DNA of 64,000 nucleotides. Origin: Thiothrix lacustris DSM 21227 (GTDB lineage: Bacteria; Pseudomonadota; Gammaproteobacteria; Thiotrichales; Thiotrichaceae). Within the stretch, counting starts at the first letter, position 1. Every line of letters starts with the position of its first letter. The DNA lies in NCBI RefSeq assembly GCF_000621325.1, contig NZ_JHYQ01000015.1:1-64000 (forward strand). The letters run 5' to 3'. Below are positions 50,915 through 59,437 of this stretch, one piece after another. The position numbers were made by a program, and so were the translations under genes. The notes beneath the pieces were generated by a model. That model saw only the letters and a list, made by a program, of their open reading frames with translations, was not told the DNA's origin and made no database searches.

Positions 50915-53608
50915 ATGCCGGATTTTACTCATTGGCACAACCTGCCGTCCGATGCCGTACTGACCCAACTTGACTGTCACGCCGATGGCTTGAGTGCCGA
51001 AGTCGCTCGGCAACGCCACGAGAGCGGTGGGGCTAACCGTTTGCCGGAGCCGCCGCGCCGCAGCCTGTTGCTGCGTTTTCTCACGCAATTTCACAATATC
51101 CTGATTTATGTGTTGCTGGCGGCAGCACTGGTGACGGCCTTGCTGGGTCACTGGGTGGATACGGGGGTGATTTTGGGGGTGGTGTTTGCCAATGCGGTCA
51201 TTGGTTTCCTGCAAGAGGGCAAGGCCGAAAAAGCGATGGATGCGATCCGCCAGATGCTGGCTCCCCATGCGGCGGTGTTGCGGGACGGACGGCGACAGAC
51301 GGTAGCGGGGGATACGTTGGTTGCCGGTGACATCGTATTGCTGGAAGCGGGGGATAAAGTGCCCGCTGACTTGCGCTTGTTACAGGTTTACGGTTTGCAG
51401 GTGCAAGAAGCGATCCTCACCGGGGAGTCAGTGGCTGTCGATAAACAGACCGGAACTGTCGCGCAGGAAGCTGGGTTAGGCGACCGCACCAACCTGGTTT
51501 TCAGCGGCACCACCGTGACCAGCGGGCAAGGCCGGGGTGTGGTGGTGGCGATTGCCGGGAACACTGAGATCGGGCGTATCAGCGGGCTGCTGTCCGGGGT
51601 GGAAACCCTGACAACGCCGTTAGTGGCGCAGATGGATGTGTTCGCCAAATGGCTGACGCTGTTCATCCTGACCATTGCCGCGCTGATTTTTGCGTTTGGC
51701 TATTTCGTGCAGCATCAGGATTTCGGCGACTTGTTCATGGCGGTGGTGGGCTTGTCGGTGGCGGCGATTCCCGAAGGTTTGCCTGCGGTGTTAACCATTA
51801 CCCTCGCGGTCGGGGTGCAGGCGATGGCGCAACGCCATGCCATTGTGCGGCGCTTGCCCGCGATTGAAACGCTGGGGGCGGTGTCAGTGATTTGCACCGA
51901 TAAAACCGGCACCTTGACCTGCAATGAAATGATGGTGGCCAGTGTGAGCACTGCGGTCGGCGTATTCAGTGTGGATGGGGCAGGTTATGAACCACACGGC
52001 ACGATTCAGCAGGCAGGCCAGCCGCTGGAACACGCTGCGCAACAGTTGATGCATGAGCTGGGGAGGGCTGCATTGCTGTGTAATGATGCGGAACTCCATC
52101 AGCAAGCTGCCCACTGGACGGTGGAAGGTGATCCGATGGAGGGGGCGTTACTGGCGTTTGCCGCCAAAACCGGGTTGGAACAGGCCGCGACCCGTGCCCA
52201 GTGGACGCGCACCGATGCAATTCCCTTTGATTCCCGCCATAAATTCATGGCAACGTTGTACCACGATCATCAACAGCACGCGGGTATTCTGGTCAAAGGT
52301 GCGCCGGAAAGTCTGTTGGGCATGTGTCATTACCAGCGCACGGCGGCGGGGAAGGCGGAGCCGCTGGATAGTGGATATTGGCAGCAACAAGCGGAGACCA
52401 TTGCCTCTCAGGGGCAACGGGTGCTGGCGTTGGCGAGTGGTGATGTGCCGCCCGAGCATACCGTATTGACAATGGCGGATGTGCAGGAAGGCCAGCTTAC
52501 CCTGTTGGGTTTGGTGGGTTTGATTGACCCGCCGCGCTCGGAGGCGGTTGCCGCCATTGCCGAATGCTATCAGGCGGGTATCGGTGTGAAAATGATCACA
52601 GGCGACCACGCCAGCACGGCTGCTGCGATTGGCAAACAGATTGGTTTGCGCAACCCGGATAAGGTGCTGACTGGTTCGGAACTCGACATGCTGAATAATG
52701 CCGAGCTGGCAGTGGTGGTCTTGCATACCGACGTGTTTGCCCGCACCACCCCGGAACACAAATTGCGGTTGGTCATGGCATTACAGGCGCAAGGCATGAC
52801 CGTGGCCATGACCGGGGATGGGGTGAACGATGCCCCCGCGCTGAAGCGTGCCGATGCGGGAATCGCGATGGGCAACAAGGGCAGTGAGGCCGCCAAGGAA
52901 GCCGCTGAATTGGTGCTGGCCGATGATAATTTCGCCTCGATTGTGGCAGCCGTGCGTGAAGGCCGCACGGTGTATGACAATATCAAAAAAGTCATCAGTT
53001 GGACGTTGCCTACCAGTACTGGCGAAGCGGCGGTGATTGTATTGGCTTTGCTGCTGGGGATGCTGTTGCCGATTACCCCGCTCCAGATTTTGTGGGTCAA
53101 TATGGTGACGGCGGCTACGTTGGGCTTGGCGCTGGCGTTTGAGCCTACCGAGGTGAATACCATGCGGCGTCCGCCGCGTTTGCGTAATCAACCTCTGCTC
53201 AGTGGTGGTCTGATCTGGCATATTACGCTGGTGACAACCTTGTTCCTGTGTGGCACGTTTGGGGTTTACGCTTACGCGCAGGATCAAGGCTACTCGCTGG
53301 AACTGGCGCGGACGCTGGTGATGAATACTCTGGTGGTAATGGAGATTTTCCATTTGTTTTTCATTCGCAACCTGTACAGCACGTCATTGACCTGGCGGGC
53401 GGTGCGCGGTACGAAAATGGTGTGGTTGGCGGTAGTCGTGGTCATCATGGCGCAGTTTGCGATTACCTATTTACCCGCGATGCAGGCGGTATTTGCGACA
53501 GAAGCAGTGAGTTTGGTGGATGGTTTATTGGTGGTTGGGATGGGTGTGGCACTGTTTGTGTTGGTGGAGCTGGAAAAACAGATGCGGCGCGGTTTGGGGG
53601 CAACCTGA
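50915..53608 (+). CDS. P2-type cation-transporting ATPase
   Basis: Ion-pumping ATPase of the inner membrane, 897 residues, in the calcium/SERCA-PMR1-like P2 group. It has an N-terminal cation-ATPase domain (LPSDAVLTQLD), the actuator motif ILTGESVAVDK, the phosphorylated D329 in CTDKTGTLTCNEM, the KGAPE nucleotide-binding motif and GDGVNDAPALKRAD. The ten helices are complete. PEGLPAVLTI in helix 4 is the ion-binding motif of Ca/Mn and Na pumps, so calcium is the best guess, but magnesium-like or other ions cannot be ruled out. I chose the ATG at 50915, six bases behind AGGTGA; a start 28 codons earlier is not typical. Confidence 0.93.
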   Translation: MPDFTHWHNLPSDAVLTQLDCHADGLSAEVARQRHESGGANRLPEPPRRSLLLRFLTQFHNILIYVLLAAALVTALLGHWVDTGVILGVVFANAVIGFLQEGKAEKAMDAIRQMLAPHAAVLRDGRRQTVAGDTLVAGDIVLLEAGDKVPADLRLLQVYGLQVQEAILTGESVAVDKQTGTVAQEAGLGDRTNLVFSGTTVTSGQGRGVVVAIAGNTEIGRISGLLSGVETLTTPLVAQMDVFAKWLTLFILTIAALIFAFGYFVQHQDFGDLFMAVVGLSVAAIPEGLPAVLTITLAVGVQAMAQRHAIVRRLPAIETLGAVSVICTDKTGTLTCNEMMVASVSTAVGVFSVDGAGYEPHGTIQQAGQPLEHAAQQLMHELGRAALLCNDAELHQQAAHWTVEGDPMEGALLAFAAKTGLEQAATRAQWTRTDAIPFDSRHKFMATLYHDHQQHAGILVKGAPESLLGMCHYQRTAAGKAEPLDSGYWQQQAETIASQGQRVLALASGDVPPEHTVLTMADVQEGQLTLLGLVGLIDPPRSEAVAAIAECYQAGIGVKMITGDHASTAAAIGKQIGLRNPDKVLTGSELDMLNNAELAVVVLHTDVFARTTPEHKLRLVMALQAQGMTVAMTGDGVNDAPALKRADAGIAMGNKGSEAAKEAAELVLADDNFASIVAAVREGRTVYDNIKKVISWTLPTSTGEAAVIVLALLLGMLLPITPLQILWVNMVTAATLGLALAFEPTEVNTMRRPPRLRNQPLLSGGLIWHITLVTTLFLCGTFGVYAYAQDQGYSLELARTLVMNTLVVMEIFHLFFIRNLYSTSLTWRAVRGTKMVWLAVVVVIMAQFAITYLPAMQAVFATEAVSLVDGLLVVGMGVALFVLVELEKQMRRGLGAT

Positions 53609-53619
53609 CTGGTTGCCCC
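53597..53619 (+). terminator. Inverted repeat across the ATPase stop
   Basis: GGGGCAACC and GGTTGCCCC form a perfect 9-bp stem with a five-base loop that contains the stop codon. No long T-run follows (GCTTAAC). It lies between the convergent ATPase and secF genes and may terminate or block read-through. Confidence 0.5.
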
Positions 53620-53639
53620 GCTTAACTTCAGGTGTGAGC

Positions 53640-54590
53640 TTACACGACAGAACCGTCGGCGCTCATGCCTTCGATTTTTTCGCTCTCTTTCGGGATCATG
53701 TGTTCACGCTGGAGGCCGAACAGCAGCAGCAAGGGTGATGCCACCAGTACCGAGGAGTAAATACCAAACATAATCCCGATGGTCAGTGCCAGTGCGAAGT
53801 TATGCAAGGCTTCGCCACCGAACCACAACATGGCCAATACCATGATCTGGGTGGAAATGTGGGTAATGATGGTACGTGACATGGTGGTGGTGATAGCGCT
53901 GTCGATAATGTCGGGGATGGTGTCATCGCGCATGGTGCGGATATTTTCCCGAATCCGGTCAAATACCACCACTGATTCATTCACCGAGTAGCCCAATATC
54001 GCCAGAATACCTGCCAATACTGTCAGGTCAAACTGCCATTGGAAGAAGGCAAACAAGCCCAGAATGATCACCACGTCATGCAGGTTGGCAACTGCGGCAG
54101 AGACCGCAAAGCGCCATTCAAAGCGGAAAGCGAGGTAAATAATGATACCGGCCGCCACCAGAATCAGTGCCAGTCCGCCGTTTTCATACAGTTCCTGACC
54201 GACTTGCCCGCCGACGAAATCCACTTTGCTGAGTGATACATCTGGTGTACCTGTTTTCAGCACGCCCATGATTTGTTCACTGACTTGCGCACTGGAAACG
54301 CCTTCCTTCAAGGGCAGGCGGATCAACACATCCTGAGTAGAACCAAAGTTCTGCACCGCCACTTCGTGATAGCCGGTGGCCTTGATGGCTTCACGGATAT
54401 TGTCGATAGGGGCAGCTTGTGCGTAACGCACTTCCATAACTGTACCGCCGGTGAAATCTACCCCCAGATTCAGGCCGTAGAACAACAGCGCGAATACTGA
54501 AAATACGAAGGTCGCCAGCGAGATGGTGGTGGTGGTTTTGCCATGCCGCATGAACGGAATGGCTTTCTTAAAATGGAAAAACTCTAACAT
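53640..54590 (-). CDS. secF: Protein translocase subunit SecF
   Basis: Inner-membrane partner of SecD that uses the proton gradient to help protein export, 316 residues with six helices. It shows GLNLGVDFTGGTVMEVRY at the first periplasmic domain, DVVIILGLFAFFQWQFDL, and the conserved helix-4 stretch GYSVNESVVVFDRIREN. It follows secD by 12 bases, the standard yajC-secD-secF order. A charged tail ends the protein. Confidence 0.96.
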   Translation of the reverse strand: MLEFFHFKKAIPFMRHGKTTTTISLATFVFSVFALLFYGLNLGVDFTGGTVMEVRYAQAAPIDNIREAIKATGYHEVAVQNFGSTQDVLIRLPLKEGVSSAQVSEQIMGVLKTGTPDVSLSKVDFVGGQVGQELYENGGLALILVAAGIIIYLAFRFEWRFAVSAAVANLHDVVIILGLFAFFQWQFDLTVLAGILAILGYSVNESVVVFDRIRENIRTMRDDTIPDIIDSAITTTMSRTIITHISTQIMVLAMLWFGGEALHNFALALTIGIMFGIYSSVLVASPLLLLFGLQREHMIPKESEKIEGMSADGSVV

Positions 54591-54602
54591 GACCTGACTC
54601 CC

Positions 54603-56456
54603 TTAAATCTCAATCTTTTGCAGGTGTGGTTTGTAACCGTAGACGAGGTTGACCATCGCCCGTGATACCGTGACCGCACTGAACATGGAGGTCAAAATCC
54701 CCAGACACAGCACCACGGCAAAGCCCTTGATTGGCCCGGAACCTAATAGGAACAAGGCAATACCTGCAATCAGGGTAGTCAGGTTGGAGTCGATAATGGT
54801 TCCCCACGCGCGGTCGTAACCGACGTTGATAGCGACTTGTGGCGAAGCACCCGCGCGTAATTCTTCCCGGATACGTTCGTTGATCAACACGTTGGCATCA
54901 ATCGCCATACCGAGTGTCAAAGCAATACCGGCTAAACCCGGCAAGGTCAGGGTTGCCTGAATCATCGACAACAGCGCAAACAGGAAGAAACCATTGATCG
55001 CCAAGGCCACGCTGGAAATCATGCCAAAGACACGGTAGTAAATAACCATGAATAACACGACAGCAATAAAGCCCCAAAGGTTGGAGTTGAAGCCTTTCTC
55101 GATATTTTCTTTACCCATGCTCGGGCCGACGGTACGTTCTTCCACGATGTAAACCGGGGCAGCCAAGGCACCAGCACGCAGCAACAGTGCTAAGTCACGC
55201 GCTTCTTTGGGGGAATCCAATCCAGTAATCTGGAAGCGTTTGCCCAGTTGTTCCTGAATCCGTGCGACATTGATGACTTCCTGAGTCGTTGAGCTGGTTT
55301 TTACCTGTTTGCCATCGATTTCCTTACTCTCGATTTTGGTTTCGATAAAGACTACGCCCATCAGTTTTTTCTGGTTTTCGCCAGTAACTTTGCTGAAGCG
55401 GCTAGCGCCTTTACCGTCAAGCGTGATGTGTACGGCGGGACGATTGTTATCATCAAAACCAGAAGACGCATCAATGATGTAATCACCCGTCAGCATGACT
55501 TGGCGTTTGAGCAATATCGGGGAACCACTGCGTTCTTTGTAGATTTGCGAACCAATGGGGGCGCGTCCGCTTTGTTGTGCTTGTGCTGCGTCGTTGGTTT
55601 CATCCACCAAGCGGAATTCGAGGGTAGCGGTTGCACCTAGAATTTCTTTAGCACGTGCAGTGTCTTGTACGCCGGGGAGTTGCACCACAATGCGGTTAGT
55701 ACCTTGTTGTTGGATAACCGGTTCAGAAACACCCAACTCATTGACCCGTTTGCGCAAAGTGGTGATGTTCTGTTGCAGGGCAAATTTCTGGATATTCAGC
55801 ATGGCCACTTGTGAAATGCTGGCTTGTAAGTCAGTGCTACCTTGTGGCACGGTGAATTGCAGGTTGTCGCGGTATTCATCGCTTAATGCCGCTTGAGCGG
55901 CATCGCGGCTGGCGGCATCGCGGAATTTGGCCAGGACAGTATCGCCTTCACGGGCAATGCCCAGATACTTGATGTCTTTTTCGCGCAGAAAATCGCGGAA
56001 TTCATCTTCGTAACGGTCAATTTGCTTGTCGAGGGCGGCTTTCATATCCACTTCCATTAGGAAGTGTACGCCGCCGCGTAGGTCTAGGCCGAGGAACATG
56101 GGGTTGGCATTCAATGAGCGCAGCCAGCCGGGGGTGGAGGGCGCAAGGTTGAGTGCCACTATAAATTCGTCGCCGACGGCTGCTTTCAAGGCTTCGGAGG
56201 CTTTCAGCTGGACATCGGTGTCTTCAAAGCGGAACAGGGCTTGTTGGCCGTTGTTTTCGCTGGCGCGGATCGTCAAGCCCTTAGCCTGTAAGGCTTGCTC
56301 GAAACGCTGCATGGTGGCTGGGTCGATCGTTTTGTCGACCTTGGAACTGAGCTGTACAGCCGGTTCCGATGGAAAAAAGTTGGGAACTGAGTAGATGACC
56401 CCGACCAGCAGGATCACTGCGATCATGAGGTACTTCCAGAGTGGATAGCGATTCAT
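54603..56456 (-). CDS. secD: Protein translocase subunit SecD
   Basis: Large subunit of the SecDF motor, 617 residues (E. coli 615). The first helix and P1 domain start at MNRYPLWKYLMIAV; GLDLRGGVHFLMEVDM is the conserved early periplasmic motif; the six-helix core contains GIALTLGMAIDANVLINERIREE. I chose the ATG at 56456; a longer frame to 56507 adds 17 residues. secF follows, yajC precedes by 60 bases. Efficient export is needed for the many envelope proteins here. Confidence 0.96.
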   Translation of the reverse strand: MNRYPLWKYLMIAVILLVGVIYSVPNFFPSEPAVQLSSKVDKTIDPATMQRFEQALQAKGLTIRASENNGQQALFRFEDTDVQLKASEALKAAVGDEFIVALNLAPSTPGWLRSLNANPMFLGLDLRGGVHFLMEVDMKAALDKQIDRYEDEFRDFLREKDIKYLGIAREGDTVLAKFRDAASRDAAQAALSDEYRDNLQFTVPQGSTDLQASISQVAMLNIQKFALQQNITTLRKRVNELGVSEPVIQQQGTNRIVVQLPGVQDTARAKEILGATATLEFRLVDETNDAAQAQQSGRAPIGSQIYKERSGSPILLKRQVMLTGDYIIDASSGFDDNNRPAVHITLDGKGASRFSKVTGENQKKLMGVVFIETKIESKEIDGKQVKTSSTTQEVINVARIQEQLGKRFQITGLDSPKEARDLALLLRAGALAAPVYIVEERTVGPSMGKENIEKGFNSNLWGFIAVVLFMVIYYRVFGMISSVALAINGFFLFALLSMIQATLTLPGLAGIALTLGMAIDANVLINERIREELRAGASPQVAINVGYDRAWGTIIDSNLTTLIAGIALFLLGSGPIKGFAVVLCLGILTSMFSAVTVSRAMVNLVYGYKPHLQKIEI

Positions 56457-56516
56457 TGTTATAGGATTCCGTGTGGGTTGGGTGCGAGGGGGTATATTCC
56501 CCCTCACTCACCTTCT

Positions 56517-56846
56517 TCATGCGCCTTTCATCGTGCCTTTAGGCAGGACAGAAGCAACAGCCTGTTTTTGTACTTTGATGACGACATTATCAGCAACCGT
56601 CAGTTCGACAAAGTTTTCGTTGATGCCTGCTACTTTACCAAGTACGCCGCCACCCGTGACGACTTCATCACCTTTGCTTAGGGATTCCAGCATTTGTTTG
56701 TGTTCTTTGGCGCGCTTTTGCTGCGGGCGGATAATCATGAAATACATGATGGCGAAAAACACACCCATCATTAACAGCATTTCAATGCCACCGCCAGCGG
56801 GTGCTGCCGCGCCTTCGGCATGAGCGTTAGATATCAGAAAGTCCAC
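56517..56846 (-). CDS. yajC: Preprotein translocase accessory subunit YajC
   Basis: Small single-span membrane protein that associates with SecDF, 109 residues. The helix (about 22-40, MLLMMGVFFAIMYFMII) is followed by the family motif RPQQKRAKEHKQMLESLSKGDEVVTGGG. It heads the secDF operon; the usual upstream genes tgt and queA are absent, and epmA lies there instead. AAGGAGAT precedes the ATG. Confidence 0.95.
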   Translation of the reverse strand: MDFLISNAHAEGAAAPAGGGIEMLLMMGVFFAIMYFMIIRPQQKRAKEHKQMLESLSKGDEVVTGGGVLGKVAGINENFVELTVADNVVIKVQKQAVASVLPKGTMKGA

Positions 56847-56880
56847 GTTTTATCTCCTTGAATGTCATTTTCGGTGGCTA

Positions 56881-57801
56881 TTATGCCACCTCCCACGGAA
56901 AAGCGATAACCTGTTTCAGGTCATTCACTTGCATCCTGCACATCAGGATACGGTCGATACCGACCGCAACCCCGGCACATTCTGGCAATCCCTGTTCGAG
57001 TGCGGCAAGAAACCGTTCATCGACGGGGATGTCATTACCGCGCGTGTGTGCATCTTCTACCAGAATTAAACGATTCTGCGCTGAATCAGTTTGTTCCTGA
57101 TAACCATTGCCGAGTTCTAACGCGCCGAGGTATACCTCGAAACGTTCTGCCAAGCGTTGCCCGTCAAAAGTATCCACCTTGGCCAGCGCACTTTGGCTTG
57201 CTGGATAATGGTAGACAAAGGTCAACTGGTCTGTCGGTAATTGCGGTTCCACGCAATGGGTGAGCAGCAAGTCCCGCCACGCTTGCGCGGGCATATCGCC
57301 GTCGATGTTAATAGCGTGCGCACGGGCGCACGCTGACAGTTCGGCTTCTGTGGCAACATGGGGATCAAGCTGCACAGTTTCAAGGAACAACTCACGATAG
57401 CTGCAAAAACGCGGTGGTTTTTGTAGATGCGGAATCAGAATGTGCAATAAGTCAGCGACTTCCTGCATCAGTTGTCGCCAAGTGAAACCGAGCCGATACC
57501 ATTCCAGTAAGGTGAATTCGGGGTTATGGCGCTTGCCGCTTTCATCGCGCCGCCATACTTTGCAAAGTTGGTAGATGTCACCCGAACCCGCGACCAATAA
57601 GCGTTTCATCGGGTATTCCGGCGAGGTGTGCAAATAGCGTAAGCCTGCCGGGGTGTTGACGCTGAAGCTGTCGATGAAAGGGTCGGTATTGCCTGCTTGC
57701 GACAGTGCTGGGGTTTCAACCTCCAGCACCTTACGTTCCGCAAAAAAAACGCGCACCTGATGATTCAGGGATGCGCGTTCCTGCAAAGCAGTCAGATTCA
57801 C
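56881..57801 (-). CDS. epmA: EF-P (R)-beta-lysine ligase
   Basis: Class II LysRS-like enzyme without an anticodon domain that attaches (R)-beta-lysine to EF-P, 306 residues. Class II motifs are seen: motif 1 in [14 protein letters not shown], motif 2 [26 protein letters not shown] and motif 3 [15 protein letters not shown]. It overlaps efp by four bases (ATGA) on the same strand, so substrate and enzyme are coupled. With epmB on the other strand, the pathway is complete in 2.6 kb. Older names are genX, poxA and yjeA. Confidence 0.95.
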   Translation of the reverse strand: MNLTALQERASLNHQVRVFFAERKVLEVETPALSQAGNTDPFIDSFSVNTPAGLRYLHTSPEYPMKRLLVAGSGDIYQLCKVWRRDESGKRHNPEFTLLEWYRLGFTWRQLMQEVADLLHILIPHLQKPPRFCSYRELFLETVQLDPHVATEAELSACARAHAINIDGDMPAQAWRDLLLTHCVEPQLPTDQLTFVYHYPASQSALAKVDTFDGQRLAERFEVYLGALELGNGYQEQTDSAQNRLILVEDAHTRGNDIPVDERFLAALEQGLPECAGVAVGIDRILMCRMQVNDLKQVIAFPWEVA

Positions 57802-58367
57802 GCTTTGACGCGGGAAACGTATTCGCCAGTGCGGGTGTCGATTTTGAGGATTTCGCCTTCTTCCATGTACAACGGAACTTTGACGGTTGCGTTGGTTTCC
57901 AGCGTAGCAGGCTTGGTGCCGCCAGTGGCGGTATCACCACGCAGGCCAGGGTCGGTCTGGGTGATTTTTAATTCGACAAAGTTGGGTGGAGTCACTTGCA
58001 ACGGTACGCCGTTCCACAGGGTGACGATGCACTTTTCATTGCCTTTCAGCCATTTGACAGCATCAGCCATCGCGGTTGCGCCTGCATCAAGCTGTTCAAA
58101 GTTGCTGCTATCCATGAACGTCCAGTTTTCACCGTCAGAATAGAGGTATTCCATATCGCGGTCTTCAACGTCAGCGCCTTCGTGAGTCTCGGTTGACTTG
58201 AAGGTTTGTTCGATGGTACGCCCCGTTTTGAGGTTGCGGACACGGGCGCGGGTGAAGGCTTGGCCTTTACCGGGCTTTACAAAATCGCTTTCCACGACGG
58301 TGTAAGGGTCGCCATTGAGGATAATCTTCACACCAACTCTTAAATCATTGCTACCATAGGTGGCCAT
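57798..58367 (-). CDS. efp: Elongation factor P
   Basis: Translation factor that relieves ribosome stalling at polyproline, 189 residues with three OB-like domains. The site of beta-lysylation is present as K34 in [10 protein letters not shown], with the sequence around it as in E. coli, which fits the adjacent modification genes. [21 protein letters not shown] is the C-terminal domain signature. An ATG with GGAGAC upstream begins the gene. It heads the efp-epmA unit and is divergent from epmB, with 41 bases between. Confidence 0.97.
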   Translation of the reverse strand: MATYGSNDLRVGVKIILNGDPYTVVESDFVKPGKGQAFTRARVRNLKTGRTIEQTFKSTETHEGADVEDRDMEYLYSDGENWTFMDSSNFEQLDAGATAMADAVKWLKGNEKCIVTLWNGVPLQVTPPNFVELKITQTDPGLRGDTATGGTKPATLETNATVKVPLYMEEGEILKIDTRTGEYVSRVKA

Positions 58368-58408
58368 TAGTCCGTCTCCAAAATCATCTAAACGTAAAAT
58401 AGCCCGCT

Positions 58409-59437
58409 ATGATAACCGGAATCCAGATAAAAAATCAGGTAGAAAATGTTGTGTCTGCAAAAGTAACTGTTTGGCAGCGTGAATTGGCAGGTGCAGTGCG
58501 TGATCCGCTGCTGCTGATGCAGGCGCTGAACTTAGTCGGCGAAGGTGTCAGTGTGGAAGTAGTGCGCCAGTTCCGTCTGCTGGTTCCGCACAGCTACATG
58601 GCTCGCATGAAGCCCGGCGATTGGAACGACCCGCTCTTACGCCAAGTCTTGCCGCTGGATGATGAGTTGCAAGTGGTAGAAGGTTTCAACCACGATCCAG
58701 TCGGCGACCAACCTTCGTTGGTGGCGGATGGGGTCTTGCACAAGTACCACGGGCGGGTGTTGTTGGTGACGACAGGGGCGTGTGCGGTGCATTGCCGTTA
58801 TTGTTTCCGGCGGCATTTCCCTTACAGCGAATCCAACCCGGTGAAGGGCGAGTGGGAGGGTGCATTAGCCTATATCCGTGCTAACCCGGATGTGCGCGAA
58901 GTGATTTTGAGTGGTGGCGACCCGCTTACCTTGTCGGATGAGCGTTTGGCGCTGTTTTTGGGGCAACTGGCAGCGATGCCGCACATTACGCGGGTACGTT
59001 TTCACACCCGTTTGCCAGTGGTGTTGCCGTCGCGGATTGATGCCGGGTTTTTGCAGCTACTGGCCGGTATTCGCCAGCAAGTGGTGATGGTTATCCACGC
59101 CAATCACGCGCAGGAGCTGGCGGCGGATGATGTGCAGCAAGCGCTGGCTGCTTTGCATTCCGCAGGCGTGACTTTGCTGAATCAGGCCGTGTTGTTACGC
59201 GGCGTGAATGACAGTGTGCAGGCGCAAGTCGATTTGAGCGAAGGTTTGTTTGCCCAGCGGGTGTTGCCGTATTACCTGCATGTACTGGACCGGGTCGCAG
59301 GTGCGGCGCATTTTGAAGTGCCGGAAAGCGAAGCCTTGCCGTTACTGGAAGGCGTGCGTCAGCGGCTCCCCGGTTTCCTCGTACCTAAACTGGTGCGGGA
59401 AGTGGCAGGTGAAAAGGCGAAAACACCCGTGGTTTAA
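58409..59437 (+). CDS. epmB: EF-P lysine 2,3-aminomutase (radical SAM)
   Basis: Radical SAM/PLP enzyme that turns (S)-alpha-lysine into (R)-beta-lysine for EF-P, 342 residues. The radical SAM motif CAVHCRYCF is near residue 132, with LSGGDPLTLSDE and RFHTRLPVVLPSRI following; a PLP lysine is expected in the C-terminal third (VLVPK-like LVPKLVREV). The C-terminal zinc site of true KamA is lacking, as usual in EpmB. The start is not certain because no clear ribosome site lies before the ATG at 58409. It converges on the phosphatase gene; the stops overlap. Confidence 0.93.
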   Translation: MITGIQIKNQVENVVSAKVTVWQRELAGAVRDPLLLMQALNLVGEGVSVEVVRQFRLLVPHSYMARMKPGDWNDPLLRQVLPLDDELQVVEGFNHDPVGDQPSLVADGVLHKYHGRVLLVTTGACAVHCRYCFRRHFPYSESNPVKGEWEGALAYIRANPDVREVILSGGDPLTLSDERLALFLGQLAAMPHITRVRFHTRLPVVLPSRIDAGFLQLLAGIRQQVVMVIHANHAQELAADDVQQALAALHSAGVTLLNQAVLLRGVNDSVQAQVDLSEGLFAQRVLPYYLHVLDRVAGAAHFEVPESEALPLLEGVRQRLPGFLVPKLVREVAGEKAKTPVV

